A stretch of 64,000 nucleotides of DNA from Propioniciclava sp. MC1595 (lineage in GTDB: Bacteria > Actinomycetota > Actinomycetes > Propionibacteriales > Propionibacteriaceae), in NCBI RefSeq assembly GCF_017569205.1, contig NZ_CP071870.1, positions 3,038,001 through 3,102,000 on the forward strand, written 5' to 3'. Below the pieces are notes generated by a model. The model did no database searches and had not been told where the DNA came from. It worked only from the letters and a program-made list of their open reading frames with translations. This document shows, one piece after another, positions 9,529-16,364 of this stretch. The position numbers and the translations under genes are program-made. Positions within the stretch are counted from its first letter, which is position 1. Each line of letters opens with the position of its first letter.

Positions 9529-9616
9529 GGGCCCCCGCGCACCTGACAGAGCTCACTGACCCTTGCTGCCTTCCGGCCCTGGGGGAGTTGGGCGAGGTAC
9601 CACCGCGCGGGGACCC
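9529..9616 (-). ncRNA. ffs: signal recognition particle RNA (4.5S type)
   Basis: On the minus strand the sequence carries the conserved apical loop of bacterial SRP RNA (CCCAGGGCCGGAAGGCAGCA, then AGGGTCAG). The ends pair over 12 bp (GGGUCCCCGCGC with GCGCGGGGGCCC), which sets the boundaries at about 88 nt. It binds Ffh for co-translational targeting. It lies upstream of dnaX in the same orientation, a common actinobacterial arrangement. Confidence 0.92.
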
Positions 9617-9629
9617 GACATCCAGCATA

Positions 9630-10442
9630 TCAGGGCACGGCGATGCCGAAACGCGAGGTCGCCAGCACCGGGAGCCGCCCGCGGGACTCCTCGATCGTCG
9701 AGGCGTCCACGTCGACGACGACCAGCTCGGGCGCCTCGCCGCCCTCGGCCAGCACCTCGCCGAGGGGGCTGACCGCGACGCTGTGGCCGATGCCCGTCGG
9801 CGACCCCTTCTTCACCTCCATGCCCACGATCGCGGGGTCGGCCTGTCCGGCGGCGAGGATGAAGCAGGTGCTGTCCAGCGCCCGCGCGACGCACAGCGCG
9901 CGGAACTGCTCGGCCTTGCGCGGTCCGTTCGCCCACGAGGTCGGCACGAGGATGACCTCGGCCCCGGCGTTGGCGAGGTGCTTGAACAGCTCGGGGAAGC
10001 GCACGTCGTAGCAGGTCGCCAACCCGAACCGCACGCCGCCGACCTCGACCACAACCGGGGTGTCCCCGGCCTCCATGTGGCGGGACTCCTGGAAGCCCCA
10101 CGCGTCGAAGAGGTGGATCTTGTCGTAGGTCGCAACCAGCTCCCCCACCGCGTCGACCACCAGGAGCGTGTTGCGGGCCTTGCCGTCCGCGCCCGGCGTG
10201 AACATGCCGACCACGACGGCGATGCCGTGCTCCCGCGCGGCATCCCGGACGCCGCGGGCCCACTCCCCGTCCACCGGCTGCGCCACGGCGGCCGACCGCG
10301 TCGTGAAGCTGGCCATGGTGGCCTCGGGGAACACGACGAGCTCCGCGCCGGCGTCCTTCGCGCGGGCGACGTGCTCGCGGACGAGGTCGAGGTTGGCGTC
10401 CGGCTCGGTGCTCGCGACGATCTGGGCCAGGGCGATGCGCAT
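9630..10442 (-). CDS. carbon-nitrogen hydrolase (nitrilase/omega-amidase family)
   Basis: Cytosolic amidase of the nitrilase superfamily. The Glu-Lys-Cys catalytic triad is seen in VVFPEATMA, YDKIHLFDAWG and LATCYDVRFPELF. The CYDVRFPE signature fits the Nit/omega-amidase/deaminated-glutathione amidase branch rather than true nitrilases; the substrate cannot be fixed from sequence. The length of 270 residues is normal. The ATG at 10442 gives the standard N-terminus MRIALAQIVAST; an ATG 20 codons upstream lacks homology-like sequence. It ends 13 nt before the SRP RNA and is divergent from the tRNA-Ser gene. Confidence 0.9.
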   Translation of the reverse strand: MRIALAQIVASTEPDANLDLVREHVARAKDAGAELVVFPEATMASFTTRSAAVAQPVDGEWARGVRDAAREHGIAVVVGMFTPGADGKARNTLLVVDAVGELVATYDKIHLFDAWGFQESRHMEAGDTPVVVEVGGVRFGLATCYDVRFPELFKHLANAGAEVILVPTSWANGPRKAEQFRALCVARALDSTCFILAAGQADPAIVGMEVKKGSPTGIGHSVAVSPLGEVLAEGGEAPELVVVDVDASTIEESRGRLPVLATSRFGIAVP

Positions 10443-10528
10443 GCCCCCATTCGACGGGGTCGGGGCGCCCACGTCAACGACCGGCACCCGATTGGGCGGC
10501 ACCGCGGGGATCGGTTACCATGTCCGAC

Positions 10529-10616
10529 GGAGGATTCGCCTAGAGGCCTATGGCGCTCGGTTGGAAACCGGGTTGGGTTCACGCCCTCACGAGTTCGAAT
10601 CTCGTATCCTCCGCCA
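10529..10616 (+). tRNA. tRNA-Ser (anticodon GGA)
   Basis: Class II tRNA with a 7-bp acceptor stem (GGAGGAT with ATCCTCC), an anticodon arm around CTCGGTTGGAAACCGGG giving GGA, a long variable arm as in serine tRNAs, a T arm containing GTTCGAATC, discriminator G and an encoded CCA. Its 3' half is the integration site of the 48-kb element to the right. The gene remains complete because the element restores the same bases. Confidence 0.97.
10590..10616 (+). repeat. attL: 27-bp core repeat in tRNA-Ser
   Basis: Direct repeat beginning CGAGTTCGAATCTCG and ending CCGCCA, identical to 58846-58872. It covers the T arm, acceptor 3' strand and CCA of the tRNA, the usual crossover region for tRNA-directed tyrosine integrases. 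Flanking bases differ on both sides. Confidence 0.93.
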
Positions 10617-10620
10617 CTTC

Positions 10621-10648
10621 GATTCCCGCTCCGACCAGGGCGGGAATC
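10621..10648 (+). terminator. element-borne terminator after tRNA-Ser
   Basis: GATTCCCGC pairs with GCGGGAATC, and the stem is followed by TGCTTTTC. It starts 4 nt after the attL core and so replaces the tRNA's own terminator, which now lies at 58877-58902 beyond attR. Confidence 0.65.
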
Positions 10649-10676
10649 TGCTTTTCGGGGGTTGACCGCGCTCTGC

Positions 10677-10710
10677 AGCACGATTCGTGCCCCGAGTGTG
10701 CCCCGAGTTT
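10677..10710 (+). repeat. left arm-type repeat (two GTGCCCCGAG units)
   Basis: A 34-bp sequence identical and co-oriented with 58703-58736. It contains two tandem 10-mers GTGCCCCGAG spaced 11 bp apart, consistent with one DNA turn between integrase arm-binding sites. It lies 60 bp inside attL. Confidence 0.7.
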
Positions 10711-10808
10711 TCGCGGCATGTTTCCCCCGAGCGCTTGAGCGCGCCCCGGCAGGGCCGCCCTCGATCCAGGTGACGTGGGGTCACACCGCTCCGCCGACGC
10801 AAGCACGA

Positions 10809-10836
10809 GCGCCGCGCACCATGAGGTGCGCGGCGC
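10809..10836 (-). terminator. terminator of the excisionase-like gene
   Basis: GCGCCGCGCACC and GGTGCGCGGCGC form a perfect 12-bp stem around a 4-nt loop, 24 nt beyond the stop of the minus-strand gene at 10861. Confidence 0.7.
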
Positions 10837-10860
10837 CGAAGAGGAAGATCAGTGGGCTTC

Positions 10861-11118
10861 CTACCAGGTGCGTTGATTGCGCGCACGGGCCCGTCGGTCA
10901 GTGAGGTCATCGCCCGTGGGGATGGCACGGAACAGCCTGTCGAGATCCTCGACGCGAACTCGGATGAGCCTCACGCCGAACCTTGACGCCCGGAGCTTCC
11001 CTGAGGCGATGCGTCGCCGCAGCGTGTCGACACTGACGCCGTACACGGCGGCCGCCTGCTGCAATGACAGCCACTCGGGCACGGGTTGGCCCCAGCTGGG
11101 CGAGATGGGGAGCGACAT
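10861..11118 (-). CDS. xis: excisionase-like MerR/HTH_17 DNA-binding protein
   Basis: The 85-residue protein has a winged-helix core typical of phage and ICE excisionases: WLSLQQAAAVYGVSVDTLRR, then RIASGKLRASRFGVRLIRV and VRVEDLDRLF. The role, bending DNA at the element end to direct the integrase to excision, is inferred from the family and from its place 245 bp inside attL. The ATG at 11118 is preceded by GAGAGGAAA. An IS256 end lies only 36 bp upstream of the start codon, so the native promoter has probably been lost or replaced. Confidence 0.82.
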   Translation of the reverse strand: MSLPISPSWGQPVPEWLSLQQAAAVYGVSVDTLRRRIASGKLRASRFGVRLIRVRVEDLDRLFRAIPTGDDLTDRRARARNQRTW

Positions 11119-11408
11119 GGCCAGTTTCCTCTCGATGTCGGGACTGTCCGACTAACGGTGTAACTGGCCATTCTTGTTGTGTTTACTACTTCAGTGGTCT
11201 TCGGCGGCCGGCATGCGGTCGGCGAAGGTGATGGCGAAGGCGTTGAGTGCCGGCTTCCAGCGTGTGACCCATCGTGTCTGACCGGTGCCCTTGGGGTCCA
11301 GACTTCGCGTGACGAGGTAGAGGGTCTTCATCGCCGATTGCTCGTTGGGGAAGTGGCCGCGGGCGCGGACTGAGGTTGACCCCGAATCCCGGACAGGTGG
11401 TTGTTTGG

Positions 11409-12359
11409 TCAGGCGGCTTGGAGGGCCGTCTGGTCGGCCTGTCGGGCCAGGTGGTGTTCGTACTGTAGTGGGCTGAGGTAGCCGATGCTGGAGTGGCGTC
11501 GGCGGGCGTTGTACCAGGCGTCGATCCAGGTGTAGGCGCCGCGGCGGGCGGCGCCGATCGTGGCGAACACGTGCCGGTGGTAGTACTCGTTCTTGAACGT
11601 TGACCAGAACGATTCGGCGGCCGCGTTATCCCAGCACACCCCGGTGCGTCCCATGGAGCGGAGCAGGTCCAGCTCGCCGCACAGGTCGGCCAGCTGCTGG
11701 CTGGTGTACTGGCAGCCCCTATCGGCGTGGAAGATGACTTTGCCGGGCAACTCGCCGCGTAGGGCGACGGCCTGGCGGAGCGCATCCTCGACCAGGTCGG
11801 CCCTGAGGTGGTCGGCGACGGTGCGGCCCAGGACCCGGCGGGTGTGGCCGTCACGGACGGTGCACAGGTAGGCCCAGCCCTCACCGGTGGCCAGGTAGGT
11901 GATGTCGGAGAACCAGGCGGCATCGCGGCGGCCTTGGTCGAACCGGCGCTTGATCAGGTCGGGTGCCGGGTCGGGGTTCGGGCCGGGCACCGTGGTCGGG
12001 GGATGCCAGGTACGCGGGCTGATCCCGGCTATCTCGGCTTGCCGCATGCATTTCGCGACCGTCTTGACCGACACCGTCTCCCCGGCGTCGCGCAGGTCGT
12101 GCAGGATCCTCGGCGCCCCGTAGGTGCCATCAGAGGCCTTGTGGAACTCCACGATCTTGCTGGTCAGCTCAGCCCGCCGTTGCTCGGCCCGGGTACGCCC
12201 GGCCGCTTGGCGCCGACACCATTCGTAGTAGCGGCGCCGATCAACCTTGAGCAGCCGGCACATCCGGCTGATCGTGTAGTTCGCCTTCTCCGCGTCGATC
12301 ACCTCGAAGCACTCCTGCCGGGAGTGTTCTTCGCTGCGAAGAAGGCTGCGGCTTTTCCC
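11409..12359 (-). CDS. IS3 OrfB transposase (DDE), read by -1 frameshift
   Basis: Retroviral-type integrase domain of about 310 residues. The DDE residues are in FSDITYLATGEG, FHADRGCQYTS and ESFWSTFKNE. An HTH_21-like region (MCRLLKVDRRRYYEW) precedes it. The frame continues open far upstream, opposite to no real gene. Expression is expected by -1 slippage on GGGAAAA in orfA, giving GKSRSLLRSEEHSRQE at the fusion. No damage is seen. Confidence 0.9.
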   Translation of the reverse strand, partial: GKSRSLLRSEEHSRQECFEVIDAEKANYTISRMCRLLKVDRRRYYEWCRRQAAGRTRAEQRRAELTSKIVEFHKASDGTYGAPRILHDLRDAGETVSVKTVAKCMRQAEIAGISPRTWHPPTTVPGPNPDPAPDLIKRRFDQGRRDAAWFSDITYLATGEGWAYLCTVRDGHTRRVLGRTVADHLRADLVEDALRQAVALRGELPGKVIFHADRGCQYTSQQLADLCGELDLLRSMGRTGVCWDNAAAESFWSTFKNEYYHRHVFATIGAARRGAYTWIDAWYNARRRHSSIGYLSPLQYEHHLARQADQTALQAA

Positions 12360-12628
12360 AGGAACTCGTTGTCCAACCGCAGCTCGGTGTTCTCCCGCCG
12401 CAGCCGCTCCAACTCGGCCCGCTCCGAGGCGTCCAGCGGCGCCTCCGGTGGGGCACCGATCCGGTCGCGCTCCTGCTGGACCCAGCGGCCCAACAGCTGC
12501 GCACCCACGTTGATCTCGCCGGCGACCGTTGCGATCGTCCGGTCGGTGTCGATCACCAGATGCGCGGCCTCCCGCCGATACTCCGGCGTGTACGTCCTTC
12601 TCTTCCTCGTCGATCCCATCGAGGACAT
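12299..12628 (-). CDS. IS3 OrfA (HTH protein)
   Basis: The 109-residue DNA-binding subunit of an IS3-family transposase. The N-terminal helix-turn-helix is seen in RRTYTPEYRREAAHLV and TIATVAGEINVGAQLLGRWV, followed by a leucine-zipper-like helix (ELERLRRENTELRLDNEFLG). A heptamer GGGAAAA in the zero frame (12353-12359) near the 3' end allows a -1 ribosomal shift into orfB, producing the OrfAB transposase. Confidence 0.9.
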   Translation of the reverse strand: MSSMGSTRKRRTYTPEYRREAAHLVIDTDRTIATVAGEINVGAQLLGRWVQQERDRIGAPPEAPLDASERAELERLRRENTELRLDNEFLGKAAAFFAAKNTPGRSASR

Positions 12629-14023
12629 CCTCTCCGGCGGTCCCCGACAAGGGAACCCGCCAAGACGGTGTCCGGGTTACGGGGTCAACCTCAGGACGGC
12701 CCGCCGGAAGCGGGCGTTCAGCGATTCGATCGCGTTCGTCGAGCACAGCACGCGTCTGATCTCGACGTCGTAGGCGAGGAACGGGATGAACTCCTCCCAG
12801 GCGTTGTGCCACAGCGTCTTGATGGCCGGGTAGGCGCGTCCCCACTTGTCGCAGAAGTCGTCGCGGGCTCGTTCGGCGTCGGCGATCGTGGCGGCGGTGT
12901 AGACGGGTTTCAGGTCGCGGCTGATCTGGTCCCAGTACTTACGTGAGGCGTAGCGGAACGTGTTGCGGATCAGGTGGATGATGCACGTCTGCACGATCGC
13001 CCTGGGGAACGCGGCGGCGACACTGTCGGGCAGGCCTTTCAGCCCGTCGCAGACGATGAAGAACACGTCCCGCACGCCGCGGTTGCGGAGCTCGGTGAGG
13101 ACGTTGAGCCAGTACTTGGCTGACTCGCCGTCACCGTTGCCGCCGGCCCAGATGCCGAGGATGTCCTTGTGACCGTCCAGATCGACCCCGATCGCCGCGT
13201 AGAACGGCTGGTTGGCGACCTGGCCGTCGCGGACCTTGACGACGATGGCGTCGATGAAGATGGCCGCGTACACCCGCTCCAGTGGGCGGGCCCACCAGGC
13301 CTGCATCTCCTCCACGATCTTGTCGGTGATCCGACTCACCGTGTCCCTGGACACGTTTGCGCCGTACACCTCGAACAGGTGCGCCGAGATCTCTCCGGTC
13401 GTCAGGCCCTTGGCGTACAAGCTGATGACCAGGGTGTCCAGATCAGACAGGCGACGCTGCCGTTTGGCCACGATCACCGGCTCGAAACTGCCGTCCCGGT
13501 CCCGCGGGACGGCGATCGTCACCTCGCCGCAGTTGTCGGTGACCACCGTCTTGGGCCGGTAGCCGTTACGTGAGTTGGCGCCATTGCGGCCGACCGGGTC
13601 GTGCTTGTCATAGCCCAGGTGGTCGACCAGCTCCTCCTCCAAGGCGGACTCGATCACCGTCTTGGTCAGGTGCTTGAGCAGCCCGTCGGGGCCGGTCAGG
13701 TCACCGCCCGCGCCACGGGTGCGGCGCACCAGCCCGCGCAACAACTCGGCCTCCTGACGTGACAGCACCACCGGCTCGGCCACCTGGCCGCCTCCCGGGT
13801 GCTCGAGTCGCGGTGGCTGGTCAGAGACCAACGCCGCCGGCGCCGCCTTGCCTTCTTCGTGTGGCTCCACAGCCATCAGTGTTTCGGTCATCATGACCCC
13901 TCCTGCCCAACCGGGCCGTAGGGCCAGTTACACCGTTCCTGCGATAGACCCGATCGACCGGATCAAGACCGCTGTCCCGGCCGGGCTGGAAGAGCTCGCC
14001 CAACTCGGCAGGACACTCGAAAA

Positions 14024-16042
14024 CCCGGGTTCCGCAGTTAGTGGGCAGATGAATCGCCTGAATTGGCGGGTTGACTAGGTCGAACGCGTGGTTTGGGTGC
14101 GTGGGGTCGTGTGCCCACGCGTCCGCAGGTCACCAGAAGCGCCGTTTTGCCTTGTCAGGCTGGGGTGAGGGTGGTGACGGTGGGGGGTGGGGTGACCTTG
14201 CAGGCGGCGAGAATGCCGGTTTGGGTGGTGTTGAGCGGGGTGACGTGGACGACGCTGCCGGCACTCCCGGTGAGGGTGACGGCGTGGACGCGGCCGAGCT
14301 CGATCGCGATCCGCCGCCACGTCAGGTCGGTGGACCGTTCGGCGACCCGGATCAGCAGCAGGGCGAGCCAGCACAGCAGGACGTGGGCGCGGATCCGCGG
14401 TTCCAGATGGTGATGAACCGGCCGGAGTTCGAGGGTGGACTTCAGGTCGCGGAAGCCGCGTTCGGCCTCGAGGAGGTTCTTGTAGCCCAGGGCGATGTCC
14501 TCGGGGGTCAGGTCGGGGTCGGGGGTCGACAGCAGGTACTTGCCGTCGAGGCGTTCTTCCGCGGTCACCTTCGCCCGGTCGATGACCAACCGGCCGGAGG
14601 GTTGTTGGCGGACCCACCGGCCGTAGGCGGGATGGTCGCGCAGGGCACACTCGGCCTTCACATGCGCCGGCTCCACAGGCTTGTCGTCCGCCTTGACCGT
14701 GGCCTTCCCAGCCGGCTTCGCAGGGGTCTTCGCGGCTCGTTCGCGGAGTGCCTTGATTCGCTCCAACTCGGCTCGGACGTGGTCGAGGGCGGTGTCGCGT
14801 TGGGTCTTGTCCCGTTCGGCCTCGGACGGGTTGTGGCAGATCACCCACCGGCGGTCCGGAGCGGCGTCGAGTTTCACTTCCTTCACCCGCAGGTTGTCGC
14901 GGACCTGGGAGTACCGACCCTGCCGCGACAACGCGGCCTCCACCAGCGGGCTGCCGTCGCGCATCCGTTCCCCGGCGATGTAGTGCCCACCCGCCCGTTT
15001 CAGATACTGCAGGTTGGCTTCGGAGGAGAAGCCGCGGTCCACGACGGTGACCACCCGGCCCAGGCGCCAGTCCCGCATGCTGTCCTTCACCTGTGGGAGG
15101 ACGGTGACGTCGGTGGTGTTCCCGGGCCAGCACCAACACCGCACCGGGATGCCTTCCTTCGTGACGGCCAGACCGATCACGATCTGGGGCAGGTCCTTGC
15201 GGTGGTCCTTCGAATGGCCGTACCGGCGGAACGCTTGGTCGCCTTCTTCTTCGGTGTCGCGTTCGAAGTAGGTGCTGGTCGTGTCGAACAGCAGTACGTC
15301 GACTTCGAGGTTGAGCAGGTTCGCCACCGCGAAGAACACGGCCTCCTGCACCTTGGCCTGGGCGTCCGCCTCGATGAGGACGTCCATCGCCCGGTACGCC
15401 TGATCGTCATCCATCGAGGTGAGGCCGGGGATCGCCGCGTCGTGGGAGGCCCACTCCGCGGCCGACAGCTTCGACATCGGATCGATCGCCCGGTTCGCCA
15501 CCAACGCGAACAACACCCGCTCCACATCCGTGGTGAACCTTCGCGGGCCCAGCGCCTTCCGCAGCGCGTCATCCACGCCGAGCATCCGCCACAACCCGTC
15601 GAGCAGGTACACCGTCCCCATCGGACGGGACTCGGTGACGTGGAGGTGGTCACCGACCAGCTGGGCGGCGTCGCCGGGCAACGCTGCGGGGGCGGGTTCG
15701 CCCAGGTACCGGTTGATCGAGGCCACCAGCCGGGTCAGACCGTCCCGGTCCAGGCGATCCTCCCGGCCCAGGTTCAACAGGACTTCGGCGTGGGTGACCC
15801 CGTCGACCTTCCGGTTGTGCGCCACCTGCACGTACCGGACGATGCTGCCGTCCTTGTTCCGCCGTTGCGTGGTCCGCAAGTACATGCCCACCACTCCACC
15901 GCGTCCCTAGCCGTGGACACAAGCCCGACACGACAATTCGTGTGCCCACCGTTTTCAACCGTTCCGGAACCACCGAATCGCGTTGACAAGCATCGATGCT
16001 CGCTCAGACCCGCCCGAATGCCCACCAACTGCGGAACTCGGG
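14024..16042 (-). mobile_element. IS1634-family insertion sequence inside ISL3
   Basis: Inverted repeats (14024-14047 and 16019-16042) match at 22 of 24 positions, with shared core GTTCCGCAGTT. The 5-bp target duplication GAAAA is present at 14019-14023 and 16043-16047. The length of 2019 bp encloses one complete transposase gene. Confidence 0.92.
14155..15894 (-). CDS. IS1634-family transposase
   Basis: A 579-residue DDE transposase of the IS4/IS1634 group. Catalytic-region motifs include LLFDTTSTYFERDTEEEGD, VVTVVDRGFSSEANL (second Asp) and LLEAERGFRDLKSTLELRPV with the family's Y/E-type signature region (ERGFRDLKS). It starts at ATG 15894 or at the second ATG three codons on. It appears complete and could be active. 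A different lineage from the two other IS1634-type transposases in this window. Confidence 0.92.
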   Translation of the reverse strand: MVGMYLRTTQRRNKDGSIVRYVQVAHNRKVDGVTHAEVLLNLGREDRLDRDGLTRLVASINRYLGEPAPAALPGDAAQLVGDHLHVTESRPMGTVYLLDGLWRMLGVDDALRKALGPRRFTTDVERVLFALVANRAIDPMSKLSAAEWASHDAAIPGLTSMDDDQAYRAMDVLIEADAQAKVQEAVFFAVANLLNLEVDVLLFDTTSTYFERDTEEEGDQAFRRYGHSKDHRKDLPQIVIGLAVTKEGIPVRCWCWPGNTTDVTVLPQVKDSMRDWRLGRVVTVVDRGFSSEANLQYLKRAGGHYIAGERMRDGSPLVEAALSRQGRYSQVRDNLRVKEVKLDAAPDRRWVICHNPSEAERDKTQRDTALDHVRAELERIKALRERAAKTPAKPAGKATVKADDKPVEPAHVKAECALRDHPAYGRWVRQQPSGRLVIDRAKVTAEERLDGKYLLSTPDPDLTPEDIALGYKNLLEAERGFRDLKSTLELRPVHHHLEPRIRAHVLLCWLALLLIRVAERSTDLTWRRIAIELGRVHAVTLTGSAGSVVHVTPLNTTQTGILAACKVTPPPTVTTLTPA

Positions 16043-16364
16043 GAAAAGCGACGCGACGACATCCTGGCGTGGTTCGACCACCCCGGCTCCAGCAACGGAC
16101 CCACCGAAGCCATCAACGGCCGGCTCGAACACCTCCGCGCCATCGCGCTCGGCTTCCGCAACCTCGTCAACTACCGGCTCAGATCACTCCTCGAAGCAGG
16201 CGGATTCCGACCCCCCATCCACTCTCTTTCGTGAAGAGCCCGTGAAGTCCCTCCGAAATGCCGCGCACCCGGGGAAAGAGGGGCTCTGTCCGGGAGACGC
16301 ATCATCGACAACCATGCCGTAGCCAGCCCATTCGCTTGCCGGAGCCGAGAGGACACGACCAAAA

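Larger units (their letters stand above)
11371..12693 (-). mobile_element. IS3-family insertion sequence, apparently intact
   Basis: Terminal inverted repeats begin TGAGGTTGACCCCG at 11371-11395 and 12669-12693 (23 of 25 positions match). The 4-bp direct duplication GGAC flanks it at 11367-11370 and 12694-12697. Length is 1323 bp, with orfA, orfB and a frameshift signal. Confidence 0.93.
11191..13894 (-). pseudogene. IS256-family transposase split by IS3
   Basis: The N-terminal part (12694-13894) runs from MMTETLMAVEPHEEG through the mutator-type core (VYAAIFIDAIVVKVRDGQV, FFIVCDGLKGLPDSV) to STNAIESLNARFRRAV. The remaining C-terminus lies at 11191-11366 (RGHFPNEQSAMKTLYL to ITFADRMPAAEDH). 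Removing the IS3 element and one copy of its GGAC duplication rejoins 1201 and 176 nt into an exact 459-codon frame, so the transposase was intact before the insertion. Confidence 0.9.
11154..13937 (-). mobile_element. IS256-family element interrupted by IS3
   Basis: The 16-bp terminal inverted repeats AACGGTGTAACTGGCC (11154-11169) and its complement (13922-13937) bound the element. It holds one transposase gene split by an IS3 element. No 8-bp target duplication is visible outside the repeats, so a flank was probably rearranged; the right flank is directly a truncated ISL3. Confidence 0.82.
13938..16241 (+). pseudogene. ISL3-family transposase remnant, 5'-truncated and split
   Basis: Two pieces on the plus strand, 13938-14023 (DRIKTAVPAGLEELAQLGRT) and 16048-16234 (RRDDILAWFDHPGSSNGPTE, EAINGRLEHLRAIALGFRNL), are the C-terminal region of an IS204/IS1001/ISL3 transposase. 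Removing the IS1634-type element and one GAAAA copy rejoins them in frame (ctc gaa aag cga). The 5' part has been lost at the IS256 end (13937). The motif GGGCTCTTCACGAAA at about 16227-16241 on the complement is probably the right terminal repeat. Confidence 0.88.

Noticed and set aside
7927-9546. 539-codon plus-strand frame opposite dnaX
   Set aside because: Antisense shadow of a well-supported gene, low-complexity translation.
14071-16245. 724-codon plus-strand frame through the IS1634-type element
   Set aside because: Antisense of the transposase; only its last part in another frame holds real ISL3 sequence.
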